From contig NZ_VWNC01000004.1 in NCBI RefSeq assembly GCF_013387455.1, positions 186,001 through 250,000 of the forward strand: DNA of 64,000 bases. Direction: 5' to 3'. This DNA comes from Mariprofundus sp. NF. Its GTDB lineage: Bacteria > Pseudomonadota > Zetaproteobacteria > Mariprofundales > Mariprofundaceae. The notes under the pieces are model-generated. The model had not been told where the DNA came from. It made no database searches and saw nothing but the letters and a program-made list of their open reading frames with translations. Made by a program: the position numbers and the translations under genes. Positions 37,100 through 46,508 of the stretch are shown here, piece by piece; position 1 is the first letter of the stretch; each line of letters begins with the position of its first letter.

Positions 37100-37134
37100 G
37101 AATATCTAGATAGATTTATGATTCGTATGGCTGG

Positions 37135-38841
37135 CTACTTAACAGCATCGCCCAGCGCATCAATCAGGGGTTGCAGATGCTTTTCAAAAGGTTTCCAGCG
37201 ACCTTGCGATCTATTATTAATGGGTTCACGAACCTGAGTGAGGCTCATCGTTTTCACTATACTTTTTTTCTTGTGGAAGTTCATGCAATCCTCACTCCAT
37301 TCAAGGTCGCAGAATTCCACTAGGCTTTTAGCCTCTTTCTCCGGCTCTGCGATTAACGATTCATTGCTGATTTCATAAAAATTTTTATCAGGCAGAACTG
37401 ATCGCCAGTGTTTCATCAGATCAAGATAGATGCGGTAGTGTTCGCCTATATCTTTGAGACAGTATGAAAATCCGAATTCTGTGCCTGCAAAGCCACTTGA
37501 AAAAATGGAGAGGCAGTTGTCCAGCGGGTCGCGAGATGAATGAATTATTTTAGCGTTAGGGAACAGTAATCGAATAGTGGCAACCAGCCAGAAGCTGGGC
37601 AGGGTTTTATCAATATATTTTTCAGCTTTAGAAAATCGGGAGATCATGCCTTGACGATATCTTGAAACGGCATCAATAAGTTGTTCACGGCTGACTTTAG
37701 AAAGATTTTCCATGATGTGTTGGTCATAGCTTCCGCTGGTTAAGAGTCCAGTCACCTGCTTCATTGCATCATTCTCTCCCATATCAACGACTTTGGGATG
37801 AGCGGCTAGAATCTGAGCTAATAGCGTTGAGCCGGAGCGCGGCATGCCAACAATGAAAATCAGATCATCGCCATTAGCAGGGCAATCAGCAAGTTTATTG
37901 TCAAAGAACTCTTGGGTGAATAGTTCTTTAAGCTTCTCAGCGCGTTGTCTGTCATCTTCAATATTATAATCAGCAGTTTTTTTTCTGATTTGATTGGCTG
38001 CGAAATAACATGCAAAAGATTTGTCATATTCTTTCAAGTCTTCCCATGCCTTGCCAAGAGGAAAGAGAAGGGGAGCCCTTACTTCATCATCTGTTTCAGG
38101 TAAGGCAATGATTTCTTCAGCCTGTTTCATCAAGTCGTTGTAAGTAGATGGCTTGTTGATACGAATGAGTTTAATTATTGAGTCTGCATGGTGAGGGTCA
38201 ACTTCAATTGCATGGTTGAATGCATCCGTCGCATCGTTAAATCGACCAGTCTCCATTAGTGCAGTGCCGAAGTTATACCATACATCAACATCATGAGGCT
38301 GTATGGAAGTAGCCTTCCTGAAATAATTAAATGCCTCTTCATGGCGGTTCAGCTTGTAAAGGATCTGCCCATACCCACCTATGAGGTCACCGCGGCTAGG
38401 AGCAAGTTGTATTGCCATATTACAAGAGGATTCAGCATCAGGCCAGTTTTCGAGTTTATTGTATGCTGCAGAGAGCGCTTGCCATCCATCTGGATTCCTC
38501 GGCTGGAGCTTGGTGAATTGTTTCCAATATTCAATAGCATCTGAATACTCTTCAAGGTTTCCATGGAGCAGGGCAAGGCTTGCAATTAAGCCCGGGTGCT
38601 TACGGGAAGATTTGAATCCGTGCTGATATAACTCTTTAGCTTTTTGCGTGTCGCCCTGTTTTTCACTGATCTTTCCAAGAATGTTATATGCATCAGGGTT
38701 GTTCTTATGAAGCTTTAGAATGTCCCGGCAGAGCTGTTCTGCGCGAATCAGGTCATTGGCAACATAGGCGCGCATGGATGTAGTGGCTAATGATTCAATC
38801 TTACGCAAGGCATTATTGGATGGCTTTCTTACTTTCATCAT
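37135..38841 (-). CDS. TPR-sulfotransferase
   Basis: A 568-residue protein with six to seven TPR repeats in the N-terminal half (NAYNILGKISEKQGDTQKA-like, IEYWKQFTKLQPRNPDGWQA, VWYNFGTALMETGRFNDA) and a sulfotransferase domain from about residue 310. The PAPS loops are complete: FIVGMPRSGSTLLAQIL and SSRDPLDNCLSIFSSG. A lysine/histidine-rich tail ends FEKHLQPLIDALGDAVK. The acceptor is unknown; members of this class sulfate carbohydrates, lipids or tyrosines. No signal peptide, so it acts in the cytoplasm. The ORF extends 12 codons upstream, but AAGGG precedes the ATG pair at 38841. Next to cyc2. Confidence 0.87.
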   Translation of the reverse strand: MMKVRKPSNNALRKIESLATTSMRAYVANDLIRAEQLCRDILKLHKNNPDAYNILGKISEKQGDTQKAKELYQHGFKSSRKHPGLIASLALLHGNLEEYSDAIEYWKQFTKLQPRNPDGWQALSAAYNKLENWPDAESSCNMAIQLAPSRGDLIGGYGQILYKLNRHEEAFNYFRKATSIQPHDVDVWYNFGTALMETGRFNDATDAFNHAIEVDPHHADSIIKLIRINKPSTYNDLMKQAEEIIALPETDDEVRAPLLFPLGKAWEDLKEYDKSFACYFAANQIRKKTADYNIEDDRQRAEKLKELFTQEFFDNKLADCPANGDDLIFIVGMPRSGSTLLAQILAAHPKVVDMGENDAMKQVTGLLTSGSYDQHIMENLSKVSREQLIDAVSRYRQGMISRFSKAEKYIDKTLPSFWLVATIRLLFPNAKIIHSSRDPLDNCLSIFSSGFAGTEFGFSYCLKDIGEHYRIYLDLMKHWRSVLPDKNFYEISNESLIAEPEKEAKSLVEFCDLEWSEDCMNFHKKKSIVKTMSLTQVREPINNRSQGRWKPFEKHLQPLIDALGDAVK

Positions 38842-38957
38842 GAAAAATCTGACCCTTATTATATATAATAGAGACATCTTCTGATTAATGCTGCTTATGT
38901 CAACTGAGGAATTAACGTCAAATGCATAAGGATATGAAAAATAAAGAAGAATGTGTT

Positions 38958-39012
38958 TGTGTCAAAATGACACAGCACAGATGTGTCGTGTTGACCCAGT
39001 GATCTGGATCAC
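38958..39012 (+). promoter_or_regulatory. Two dyads upstream of the cyc2-like gene
   Basis: The 311-base gap before the cyc2-like gene holds a perfect dyad TGTGTCA-AAA-TGACACA (38958-38974) and, 24 bases later, GTGAT-CTGG-ATCAC (38999-39012), whose half-sites and 4-base spacing match CRP/FNR-family sites. A TTGACC hexamer lies at 38991-38996 but no good -10 is paired with it. The gap otherwise contains a leader hairpin (39105-39122) and no gene. Confidence 0.5.
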
Positions 39013-39104
39013 GCAAAGTTCGCAACGTCATCCCATGGGGGAGAGGCTTTTCAGCGATCTAGATTGATGAAAAGACTTGAAACGAGGGATGGGAATATTT
39101 GCAC

Positions 39105-39122
39105 TAACCCCAGTAGGGGTTA
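39105..39122 (+). promoter_or_regulatory. 5'-leader hairpin of the cyc2-like gene
   Basis: TAACCCC (39105-39111), loop AGTA, GGGGTTA (39116-39122): a perfect 7-bp stem 30 bases before the ATG and upstream of the ribosome-binding site AGAGGA. Such hairpins near the 5' end can stabilise abundant mRNAs. Confidence 0.5.
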
Positions 39123-39152
39123 AATAAACTTTTTAATAGAGGATATCACAAC

Positions 39153-40466
39153 ATGAAGAAGACACTTCTTTCTGCTGCTGCTTTCGCTGTTGTTGCTGTT
39201 TCTGCTGTTGCAGTTGCTCCAACCACTTCTGAAGCTGTTCCTGCATTCGCACGCCAGACCGGCGCTGCATGCTTGAACTGCCACTTCCAGGCAATTCCAC
39301 GTATGACCGCTTTCGGTCGTACTTTCCGTATGAACGCTTTCCGTGACATGGGTGAGCAGGGTCTCATCGAAGACGAGCACCTGTCACTTCCAGCGGTATT
39401 CAACATGGCTTTCCTGATGAAAGCTCGTATCTCTAACGGCGCAACTAAAACTGGTGCTGGCGTACAGACCGCTGGTGGTGGTTTGATCGGTACTCAGGCA
39501 ACAGTTTCTTCTGTTGCTGTAGCAACCCCAACTGCTAACAAGACTGCTATCCAGTTCCCTGATGAAACTGCATTCCTGTTCGGTGGTCGCTTGGGCGAGC
39601 ACACTGGTATGTTCGTTGAAATGGGCTACAACGGCGCAGCTATGGACATGCTGGGTTACAAAGTTGCATACGTTATCGATATCGACGGCGGCCTGATCGC
39701 TGTTGCTCTGGGTACTTCTGATGCACTGGGTCTCTCTTCAGTGTTCAACGATCCTTCAAACGCAATCTCTCGTAACACTCGCGGTGTTCAGACTCGTGCA
39801 CGTGCAATGCGTGACACAGTTCACCACGATGCAGGAACTGGTGTTGGTGTATACGGTCACGTAGCTGACTCTATCTACTTCGCACTTGGTGGCGCTGTTG
39901 CCGCTGGTGGCGGTGCTGTAGTTGGTGGTGGTGTTGACCTTGACCTCGGTACTTATGCACGTCTGGCTTACACTGGTGAGCTCGGTGGTTTTGATGTTGT
40001 TGCTGGTGGTTGGTATGCCAACCTGCACAATGCAAATCATAAGATTAACAACATTCCTAAGGGTTCACGTAAGGAAGTTGGTCTGGACATTCAGGTTCAG
40101 GGCGACCTCGGCGCTGCTTCTGTAGGCTTCTATCTGCCAATCGTTCTGTCTTCTAAGACTGATGCTGCTTGGGCTGGTGGTATAGGTACCATGGGCGCTA
40201 ACCAGAAAGTTACTGGTTACATGCCTTACGTAAACATCGCATTCGGCGCTGCTGGCGTACGTCTGGGTTACGATTATGCTAAACGTACCAACACAATCGG
40301 TGCTGCTGCAACTCAGAAAGACACTCAGTTCGTATTCGGTGCTTGGTATGACCTAGCTCAGAACTTCACACTCGACCTTGAGTATGATGCACAGAAACGC
40401 ACTGTTAATGGCGCAGCTACTCAGAAGCTGAACGCTACTACTCTGCAGCTTGAGTACGTATACTAA
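39153..40466 (+). CDS. cyc2: Cyc2-like fused monoheme cytochrome-porin (outer-membrane iron oxidase candidate)
   Basis: A 437-residue exported protein: signal peptide with a likely cut after SEA (residue 28), then PAFARQTGAACLNCHFQ with the heme motif C40-L-N-C43-H44, then about 370 residues of alternating beta-strands ending in the aromatic LEYVY typical of outer-membrane barrels. This heme-plus-porin plan, and the FARQTG sequence before the heme, is that of Cyc2, the outer-membrane Fe(II) oxidase of Zetaproteobacteria and Acidithiobacillus. Codon use is strongly biased (GCT, GTT, GGT, AAC, CGT) unlike most neighbours, as in very highly expressed genes. It stands alone between a 311-base upstream region and a strong terminator. 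Other FARQTG/CxxCH porins exist, so the enzymatic role is inferred. Confidence 0.78.
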   Translation: MKKTLLSAAAFAVVAVSAVAVAPTTSEAVPAFARQTGAACLNCHFQAIPRMTAFGRTFRMNAFRDMGEQGLIEDEHLSLPAVFNMAFLMKARISNGATKTGAGVQTAGGGLIGTQATVSSVAVATPTANKTAIQFPDETAFLFGGRLGEHTGMFVEMGYNGAAMDMLGYKVAYVIDIDGGLIAVALGTSDALGLSSVFNDPSNAISRNTRGVQTRARAMRDTVHHDAGTGVGVYGHVADSIYFALGGAVAAGGGAVVGGGVDLDLGTYARLAYTGELGGFDVVAGGWYANLHNANHKINNIPKGSRKEVGLDIQVQGDLGAASVGFYLPIVLSSKTDAAWAGGIGTMGANQKVTGYMPYVNIAFGAAGVRLGYDYAKRTNTIGAAATQKDTQFVFGAWYDLAQNFTLDLEYDAQKRTVNGAATQKLNATTLQLEYVY

Positions 40467-40487
40467 GATTCCTTTAGGAAACTTTGG

Positions 40488-40515
40488 AAAGGGGCCCTTC
40501 GGGGCCCCTTTTTTT
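40488..40515 (+). terminator. Rho-independent terminator after the cyc2-like gene
   Basis: AAAGGGGCCC (40488-40497), tetraloop TTCG, GGGCCCCTTT, then a T-run to 40515. The 10-bp, GC-rich stem with a UUCG loop is one of the strongest terminators in the window and isolates cyc2 from the BamC-like gene. Confidence 0.95.
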
Positions 40516-40619
40516 ATGCCTGGAAAAGTTCGAATAAACAGCGTTCCCCTTGTCAGTAAAGTAGCAGCAACCTCCTTTTACCTTGACCACGCTTCTGCAA
40601 CTGGCTGTAATGCGCGGCT

Positions 40620-41312
40620 ATGAAACGATACCTTCTCATTCTTCCTATGATTTCTCTCCTCTCCGCATGCGAGGGAAAGCAGTTCTTTTATCCCAATGAT
40701 CAGCAAGGCCCTGCATACACACTGGGCAATGCTGCAGATCCAGTCAGTGGTAAGCCGCGTGCACCGCTGGATGTGCCACCTGAATTGCAGGCTGAGCTAG
40801 AGGTACCAATGGCGGGCGAAGTTGCCAGCAGAGCAGACGAGAAGGTGCTCTCTAAAGATTATCAGGATGCAGTGGCAGGCAAGGCGATTGCGCTGGATGC
40901 CCGGATTTATCCGGTTGATGCAGCCAAGGTCTTCTCTGCAGTAGTGGATGCGATGACCAGTATGAATATTCCGGTTGATTCAGTTGATTCGCCAAGTGGC
41001 ATTATTACCACTGACTGGATCCGCAGGGGCAGTGCTGCTGCGTCGATGTTTGACTTTTTCGGTTCTACTTCAGCAAACACTCCGACACGGCATCGGTATA
41101 TCGTACGCGTTTATCGGGCAAAGATTGAAGGGCAAGATGAAGCAACCAAGCTTGAAGTTCGTGTGCATGGGCAGATGGCAATTAATCGCACCTGGGTCAA
41201 TAAAACTTTGAAACAGAAGGTGACGGATCAGTTGTTTGTGGGTGTTGATGAGCAGCTTGAGCGTATGCAACAGGGTGTAACTGGCCAGACAACCGGTGAC
41301 ACTGCGCAGTAG
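40620..41312 (+). CDS. BamC-like outer-membrane lipoprotein
   Basis: A 230-residue lipoprotein: signal peptide RYLLILPMISLLSAC with acylated cysteine 17, then an unstructured stretch with PLDVPPELQ, resembling the LEVPPDL motif of BamC, and a helix-grip domain (VFSAVVDAMTSMNIPVDSVDSPSGIITTDW). BamC is a lipoprotein of the beta-barrel assembly complex. E. coli BamC has two such domains (344 residues); this one is shorter and probably has one. A BAM role would suit assembly of abundant porins such as the neighbour. Confidence 0.7.
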   Translation: MKRYLLILPMISLLSACEGKQFFYPNDQQGPAYTLGNAADPVSGKPRAPLDVPPELQAELEVPMAGEVASRADEKVLSKDYQDAVAGKAIALDARIYPVDAAKVFSAVVDAMTSMNIPVDSVDSPSGIITTDWIRRGSAAASMFDFFGSTSANTPTRHRYIVRVYRAKIEGQDEATKLEVRVHGQMAINRTWVNKTLKQKVTDQLFVGVDEQLERMQQGVTGQTTGDTAQ

Positions 41313-41353
41313 TCGTGAACAGTTCTGTCGAGTGTTGCTTGGCAGGCTCCCAG

Positions 41354-42139
41354 TTATTTAATCAGTGCTTTCAGTGCCAGACCCGGATCGGGCTGGCGCA
41401 TCAGTGATTCGCCGATCAGGAATCCGAAGACGTCATTCTTATTCATCAGCCTGATATCATCGGGTGTAAAAATGCCCGACTCGGTAATGATGGTTCTGTC
41501 GTCGCCAATCATGTCGAGTAGTTCAATGGTTGTATCCAGTGTGGTTTCAAAGGTGTGCAGATTACGGTTATTGATACCCATCAACTGCGTATCCAGTTTC
41601 AGAGCCCGTTCCAGCTCCTCAGCATTGTGCACTTCAGGCAGTACAGAGAGGCCCAGTTCATGGGCGCAGCTTGTCAATTCGGCAGCCAGTAGATCATCCA
41701 GCATGGCCAGAATTACCAGGATGGCATCGGCTCCCATCGCTTTGGCTTCAATGACCTGATACGGGTCGAGCATGAAATCTTTGCGCAGGATGGGCAGAGA
41801 GACAGCTTCACGAATGGCTGTAACGTATTCATCCGCACCCTGAAAATATTTCACATCGGTCAGCACTGACAGGCAAGTGGCACCTCCAGCCTCATAGGAT
41901 TGTGCGATGGCTACCGGATCAAAATCAGGGCGGATAATGCCTTTGGATGGGCTAGCCTTTTTCACCTCGGCAATAACAGCACTTTGTCTGCTGGTCACTT
42001 TTGTTTGTAAGGCTCCGGAAAAATCTAGGGGAGCTTTGGCATTAGCCAATGCAAGCAGCTCGGCTTCACTGCGATGCTGTTTGCAGGTGTTTACCCAATC
42101 ACGTTTGTAAGCGGCAATTTCATTCAATATTGAGCTCAT
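41354..42139 (-). CDS. trpC: Indole-3-glycerol phosphate synthase
   Basis: Closes the indole ring in tryptophan synthesis. The 261-residue TIM-barrel shows [60 protein letters not shown] and [12 protein letters not shown]. It overlaps trpD by four bases. Fusion with TrpF, as in E. coli, is not present. Confidence 0.97.
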   Translation of the reverse strand: MSSILNEIAAYKRDWVNTCKQHRSEAELLALANAKAPLDFSGALQTKVTSRQSAVIAEVKKASPSKGIIRPDFDPVAIAQSYEAGGATCLSVLTDVKYFQGADEYVTAIREAVSLPILRKDFMLDPYQVIEAKAMGADAILVILAMLDDLLAAELTSCAHELGLSVLPEVHNAEELERALKLDTQLMGINNRNLHTFETTLDTTIELLDMIGDDRTIITESGIFTPDDIRLMNKNDVFGFLIGESLMRQPDPGLALKALIK

Positions 42140-43164
42140 GCTGCTTCCTGAGTAAAGGCAATAAGTTTGTTCAATGTCTCAGACACAGAGCCGGAATCGA
42201 TGGCATTTGCAGCCATGGCAATGCCATCACCAATGCCATCTACTTTACCAGCCACCCAGAGGGCTGCAGCTGCATTTAGCAGCACAATATCACGTCCTGC
42301 ACCTGTCTGGCCGGCAAAGATATGTTTAAGGATTGTAGCATTGGTGGCTGCATCATCGCCTGCCAGTGCTTCAGGGGTGCTAAAAGGCATGCCGAATGCA
42401 GAGGGGTCAATCTCAAAGCGAATCGGCTTCTCACCGGCCTGAATCAGAATGGCATCGGTAATGTTGGTGGTGGTGATCTCATCCAGCCCATCACGGCCAT
42501 GTACAATCAGTGCTCGTTTGCTGCCCAGTTTGGCAAGGGCACCGGCAACCAGTTCCAGTTTGTCCTTGGCAAATACACCCAGCACCTGATATTCAGCATT
42601 GGCCGGATTGGTCAGCGGGCCAAGCAGATTGAAGATAGTGCGCACACCCAGTTCACGACGAACAGGCCCGGCATGTTTCATGGCCGGATGCAGCTGCTGG
42701 GCAAAGAGAAAGCCGATGCCTGTTTGATCGATGCATAGAGCCACCTGTTCGGGCGTAATATTCAGGTTCACACCCAGTGCTTCAAGTACATCTGCAGCTC
42801 CGGATTTGGAGGACATGGCACGATTACCATGTTTGGCTACGGGCACACCGCAGGCGGCAACCACCATCGAAACGGCAGTTGAGATATTGAATGTTTTGGC
42901 GCCATCACCACCTGTGCCGCAGGTGTCGACCAGACCTGTTGCCTGTGGGGTGATCTTTGTGGATGCACTGCGCATTGCCCTGGCTGCACCGGCAATGATC
43001 TCGGAGCTCTCTCCGCGAATGGAGAGACCCATCAGTATCGCACCGATCTGAGCAGGCGTTACTTCACCCTTCATAATGGAGGAGAATACCTGTTCGCTCA
43101 GGTCGCCACTGATGACTTCGCAGTTTTGCAACGCTTTGATCATTTGTGTCACAGATTCACTCAT
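42136..43164 (-). CDS. trpD: Anthranilate phosphoribosyltransferase
   Basis: Adds phosphoribose to anthranilate. The 342-residue protein has [63 protein letters not shown] and [11 protein letters not shown]. The ORF runs 24 codons further upstream into a repeat element, but AAGGAG lies six bases before the ATG at 43164, which is taken as the start. Confidence 0.97.
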   Translation of the reverse strand: MSESVTQMIKALQNCEVISGDLSEQVFSSIMKGEVTPAQIGAILMGLSIRGESSEIIAGAARAMRSASTKITPQATGLVDTCGTGGDGAKTFNISTAVSMVVAACGVPVAKHGNRAMSSKSGAADVLEALGVNLNITPEQVALCIDQTGIGFLFAQQLHPAMKHAGPVRRELGVRTIFNLLGPLTNPANAEYQVLGVFAKDKLELVAGALAKLGSKRALIVHGRDGLDEITTTNITDAILIQAGEKPIRFEIDPSAFGMPFSTPEALAGDDAATNATILKHIFAGQTGAGRDIVLLNAAAALWVAGKVDGIGDGIAMAANAIDSGSVSETLNKLIAFTQEAA

Positions 43165-43181
43165 CGCATGCTCCTTTTTGA

Positions 43182-43325
43182 ACCGCAGAGGGCGCAAAGT
43201 TTCGCAAAGTAAATGATGCGCAATGGGCGGGTGCAACGAATAATGAATCTGGTACAGCAGCTGACCTGCCGATGACTGGGCGGATTGTCGGATTTCCCTT
43301 TGCGCCCCTTTGCGTCCTTCGCGGT
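43182..43325. repeat. Intergenic inverted-repeat element (third of three)
   Basis: Left side ACCGCAGAGGGCGCAAAG (43182-43199) and right side CTTTGCGCCC...GCGGT (43298-43325) are complementary, with an inner stem GGGCGCAAAG/CTTTGCGCCC and an outer ACCGC/GCGGT. It lies between trpG and trpD. Arm sequence and size resemble 30037-30190; the left arm touches the trpD RBS (AAGGAG at 43170-43175). Confidence 0.75.
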
Positions 43326-43332
43326 GAAATCA

Positions 43333-43899
43333 TCAGGCCTCCGCCTCAAGGAAGTTTTTAAGCATCTGGTGGCCGTGTTCGGTGAGGATGGACTCCGGGT
43401 GAAACTGTACACCGAAGGTCGGGTGCTCACGGTGACGCAGTCCCATCAGCTCCCCCTCTTTGGTCCAGGCCGTTTTGATCAGGCACTCTGGCAGGGGTTC
43501 AGGCACAATCAGAGAGTGGTAGCGCGTCGCGGTAAATGGCGATGGTAGCCCTTTAAAAACACCTTCTCCATCATGTTCAATCGGACTGGTCTTGCCATGC
43601 ATCAGGCGTGGGGCACGAATAACCTGACCGCCGAACACTGCTGACATGGACTGGTGACCGAGACAGACTCCGAGTATCGGGATCAAACCTGAAAAGCGGC
43701 GAATCACATCCATAGAGATACCCGCTTCATGTGGCGTACAGGGGCCGGGAGAGACGAGAATGTGGTCCGGTTTTAACGCGGCAATCTCATCCAGGCTGAT
43801 TTTATCGTTACGGTAGACCAGTGGCTCTTCACCCAGTTCGCCAAGATATTGCACCAGATTGAAGGTGAATGAATCGTAGTTGTCGATAACGAGGATCAT
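43333..43899 (-). CDS. trpG: Anthranilate synthase component II (glutamine amidotransferase)
   Basis: Supplies ammonia to TrpE. The class I amidotransferase triad is visible: Cys in [15 protein letters not shown], and His-x-Glu in [27 protein letters not shown] and the N-terminal [19 protein letters not shown] are typical. The 188-residue length is normal; the same gene often serves folate synthesis as PabA. It overlaps trpE by four bases and is followed by an intergenic repeat, so trpD lies beyond a repeat insertion. Confidence 0.96.
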   Translation of the reverse strand: MILVIDNYDSFTFNLVQYLGELGEEPLVYRNDKISLDEIAALKPDHILVSPGPCTPHEAGISMDVIRRFSGLIPILGVCLGHQSMSAVFGGQVIRAPRLMHGKTSPIEHDGEGVFKGLPSPFTATRYHSLIVPEPLPECLIKTAWTKEGELMGLRHREHPTFGVQFHPESILTEHGHQMLKNFLEAEA

Positions 43900-45326
43900 G
43901 GTTCCCTGCCTTGTGCTTCGGCCAGTGCAACGGCGCGGAACATGGCTGTAGCTTTATTAACGCACTCGGTATGTTCACGCTCAGGGACTGAATCAGCAAC
44001 GATGCCTGCACCCGCCTGAATATGAATTTCGCCATTGTGGATCACAGCTGTACGAATCGCGATAGCGGTGTCCAGACGCTGGCCACCGAAACCGATATAA
44101 CCAACCGTGCCGGCATAGGGGCCGCGTGCCACAGGTTCCAGTTCGTGAATGATCTGCATGGCGCGCACTTTCGGTGCGCCGGAAACAGTACCTGCGGGGA
44201 ACGTGGCCTCAAGCAGATCGAGGCTGTCGGCATCTTCTTTCAAATTACCCTCTACCTGCGAAACGATATGCATCACGTGTGAGTAGCGCTCAATGCTCAT
44301 CGACTCAGTCAGCGAAACCGAGCCGTATTCACAAACGCGTCCCAGATCGTTGCGACCCAAATCAACCAGCATTACATGTTCAGCCAGCTCCTTGGCATCG
44401 GCCAGTAGGTCCTCTTCCAGGGCTTTGTCTTCTGCCATAGTTCTTCCACGTGGCCGTGTGCCGGCAATCGGGCGAACCACCGCTTTATCCATTTCACGAC
44501 GCACCAGAATCTCTGGTGATGAACCCACCAGAATAGTGTCGCCAATATGCAGGTAGAAGAGATAGGGCGATGGGTTGATATGGCGTACGGCGCGATAGAC
44601 ATCAAAGGGGGCGCAGGTCAGCTTTTTGGAGAAACGCTGACTCAATACCACCTGAAAAATATCACCGGCAAGGATGTATTCACGGGCTTTGGATACTGCT
44701 GCCTCAAAATCGGCCTGTGTGGTCTGCGCTACTGGTGGCTCTGTAAGCGTGGTGTCGGCATCGAGTTTCAGCACCTGCGCCGTTTCACCCTCATAAATAC
44801 TGGCTTCCATGCGATTGAGGACACTCTCTGCCTCTTCGCTCTCACTCTCCGGCAGGCGAACACAGCAGGTCAGTGTGCCTTTGAGGTTGTCGAAGACCAT
44901 AAAGCGATCGACCAGCAGATAGGCTGATTCAGGCGCACCAACCGGATCGGGAAGGTCGGCAGGGATATCTTCAAACCGGGAGACAATCTGGTAACCGAAA
45001 TAACCAACGGCACCACCGGCAAACGGCAGGTCGTCTTCAGGAATAAACTCCTGATGCAGTACAAAATCACGCAGCCAGTCGAGGATGCCACCTTCAAAAG
45101 TATCTTCGCTGCCATCACGGTAGAGCAGATGCGTCGTGTCACCATTTGATGTGGCGCGACATGCAGGGCTGATGCCGAGAATGCTGTAGCGGCCCCACTG
45201 TTCGCCGCCTTCGGCGGATTCAAACATAAAGCAGTCACCACGATTTACGAGGCGAGAAAACAGGCCCGGCGGGGTCAGACAGTCGGCTGAAAGTGTGCGT
45301 CGGAAAAGTTTCATAGTCGCGCTCAT
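43896..45326 (-). CDS. trpE: Anthranilate synthase component I
   Basis: Converts chorismate to anthranilate. The 476 residues show [40 protein letters not shown] and the final [21 protein letters not shown]. Feedback-binding LLxS-type residues near the N-terminus are not evident to me. The start at 45326 (MSATMKL) lies just 75 bases from a divergently placed tRNA gene, and I see no leader peptide or trp attenuator in that gap. Confidence 0.96.
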   Translation of the reverse strand: MSATMKLFRRTLSADCLTPPGLFSRLVNRGDCFMFESAEGGEQWGRYSILGISPACRATSNGDTTHLLYRDGSEDTFEGGILDWLRDFVLHQEFIPEDDLPFAGGAVGYFGYQIVSRFEDIPADLPDPVGAPESAYLLVDRFMVFDNLKGTLTCCVRLPESESEEAESVLNRMEASIYEGETAQVLKLDADTTLTEPPVAQTTQADFEAAVSKAREYILAGDIFQVVLSQRFSKKLTCAPFDVYRAVRHINPSPYLFYLHIGDTILVGSSPEILVRREMDKAVVRPIAGTRPRGRTMAEDKALEEDLLADAKELAEHVMLVDLGRNDLGRVCEYGSVSLTESMSIERYSHVMHIVSQVEGNLKEDADSLDLLEATFPAGTVSGAPKVRAMQIIHELEPVARGPYAGTVGYIGFGGQRLDTAIAIRTAVIHNGEIHIQAGAGIVADSVPEREHTECVNKATAMFRAVALAEAQGREP

Positions 45327-45400
45327 ATTGACAAGGTTACCCTACTATGGCGAAATGCGCCGCCTTCGGGACAGGAGAGATAACCTGTTTGCGAGGAAAC

Positions 45401-45476
45401 GGGGCCATAGCTCAGCTGGGAGAGCGCCACACTGGCAGTGTGGAGGTCAGCGGTTCGATCCCGCTTGGCTCCACCA
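45401..45476 (+). tRNA. tRNA-Ala (anticodon GGC)
   Basis: A 76-base cloverleaf with encoded CCA. Acceptor stem GGGGCCA pairs with TGGCTCC (one G-U). The D arm is GCTC-AGCTGGGA-GAGC, the anticodon arm CCACA-CTGGCAG-TGTGG with anticodon GGC (alanine, GCC codons), and the T arm AGCGG-TTCGATC-CCGCT. It is divergent from trpE. Confidence 0.97.
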
Positions 45477-45482
45477 TATTGA

Positions 45483-45511
45483 AAACCGGGCACATTGTGT
45501 CCGGTTTTTTT
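45483..45511 (+). terminator. Rho-independent terminator of tRNA-Ala
   Basis: AAACCGGGCAC / GTGTCCGGTTT stem (one G-T pair, loop ATT) followed by T residues to 45511, directly after the tRNA. It ends the tRNA transcript. Confidence 0.9.
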
Positions 45512-45654
45512 ATGCTCCTGTTTTTCTGAGCTGATGTGCTGTGAAATATTCATTGTCGCGAAGGTTATATTTTCTCCCTTTATCGGGCTATCCCCAATTC
45601 ATGGTTTTTCACCGCTGTTTCAACTGAGCAATTTCCATTGCATTAAAGGTGTGG

Positions 45655-46359
45655 ATGCATTCGAATCGGTCAATGGATTTTGATGCGAATATTGCTGATA
45701 CGCTGATTAAGCTCTTTGCCGCCTGGTTGCTGCTTGCCGGTGTCGCCTATTGGGCCAAGCGAGAGGGTTTAGGGCTATCACGCAAGATGCTGTTCGCCTC
45801 CGGACGTGGATTGCTGCAGCTGCTGGCGCTGGCATTTGTATTACACTGGATATTTGATATCCAGTCGCATCTGGCACAGGCCGCGCTGATTGCAGGGTTC
45901 TGTATTCTTGCCGGTCATAACAGCGCCTCTCATCATGATGGTGGACGCGCCACATGGTTAGCTTGCGCAATCGGTTTGATATGTGCCTGCCTTGTTACGC
46001 TGCCGTGGCTGGCAGTGACCAGCGCCATCTCTGATGACACTCGAACATTGGTACCACTGGGCAGTATGATTGCTGCCAATGGCATGAATGCGATCTCCAT
46101 TATGTTTTCACGCCTGAAATCAGGCGGCGAAATGGGTGATGGCCTGAAAACAGCTATGATTCCAACCATTGATACGCTGCGCGTGGTGGGGCTTGTGCAT
46201 ATGCCGGGCATCTTTGTTGGCATGGTACTGGCGGGAGCATCGGCAATTGATGCCGCAGTAGCGCAACTGATTGTGCTCTACATGGTTGTGACCTCCAGTT
46301 TTACAGCCTGTCTGATTACTTTTCTGATGATGAATCATCTGAATAAGCGTGAGGCGTAA
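45655..46359 (+). CDS. FetB/UPF0014-family membrane protein (iron-export permease-like)
   Basis: A 234-residue protein with about six or seven hydrophobic helices. VPLGSMIAANGMNAISIMFSRL and the long LKTAMIPTIDTLRVVGLVHMPGIFVGMVLAGASA are the UPF0014 signature. E. coli FetB, with the ATPase FetA, exports iron. No ABC ATPase gene lies next to it in this window, so its partner must be encoded elsewhere. An iron exporter is easy to rationalise in an Fe(II) oxidiser, but this is inference. The GTG at 45649 is an alternative start; ATG 45655 sits behind AAAGGTG. Confidence 0.78.
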   Translation: MHSNRSMDFDANIADTLIKLFAAWLLLAGVAYWAKREGLGLSRKMLFASGRGLLQLLALAFVLHWIFDIQSHLAQAALIAGFCILAGHNSASHHDGGRATWLACAIGLICACLVTLPWLAVTSAISDDTRTLVPLGSMIAANGMNAISIMFSRLKSGGEMGDGLKTAMIPTIDTLRVVGLVHMPGIFVGMVLAGASAIDAAVAQLIVLYMVVTSSFTACLITFLMMNHLNKREA

Positions 46360-46508
46360 GGCGTTAGATGCCAAGTGTTAAGAGGCAGGTCGTTGATTTG
46401 ACTTCTCTCTTCTCACTGCTTGATGTGATCGCCTTTTCCTGCGACTCTGTGGCTTATGAGACGGGAGAGGAGAACTACAGACGTTAGTGTGTGGCAGGTG
46501 ATTTCCAG

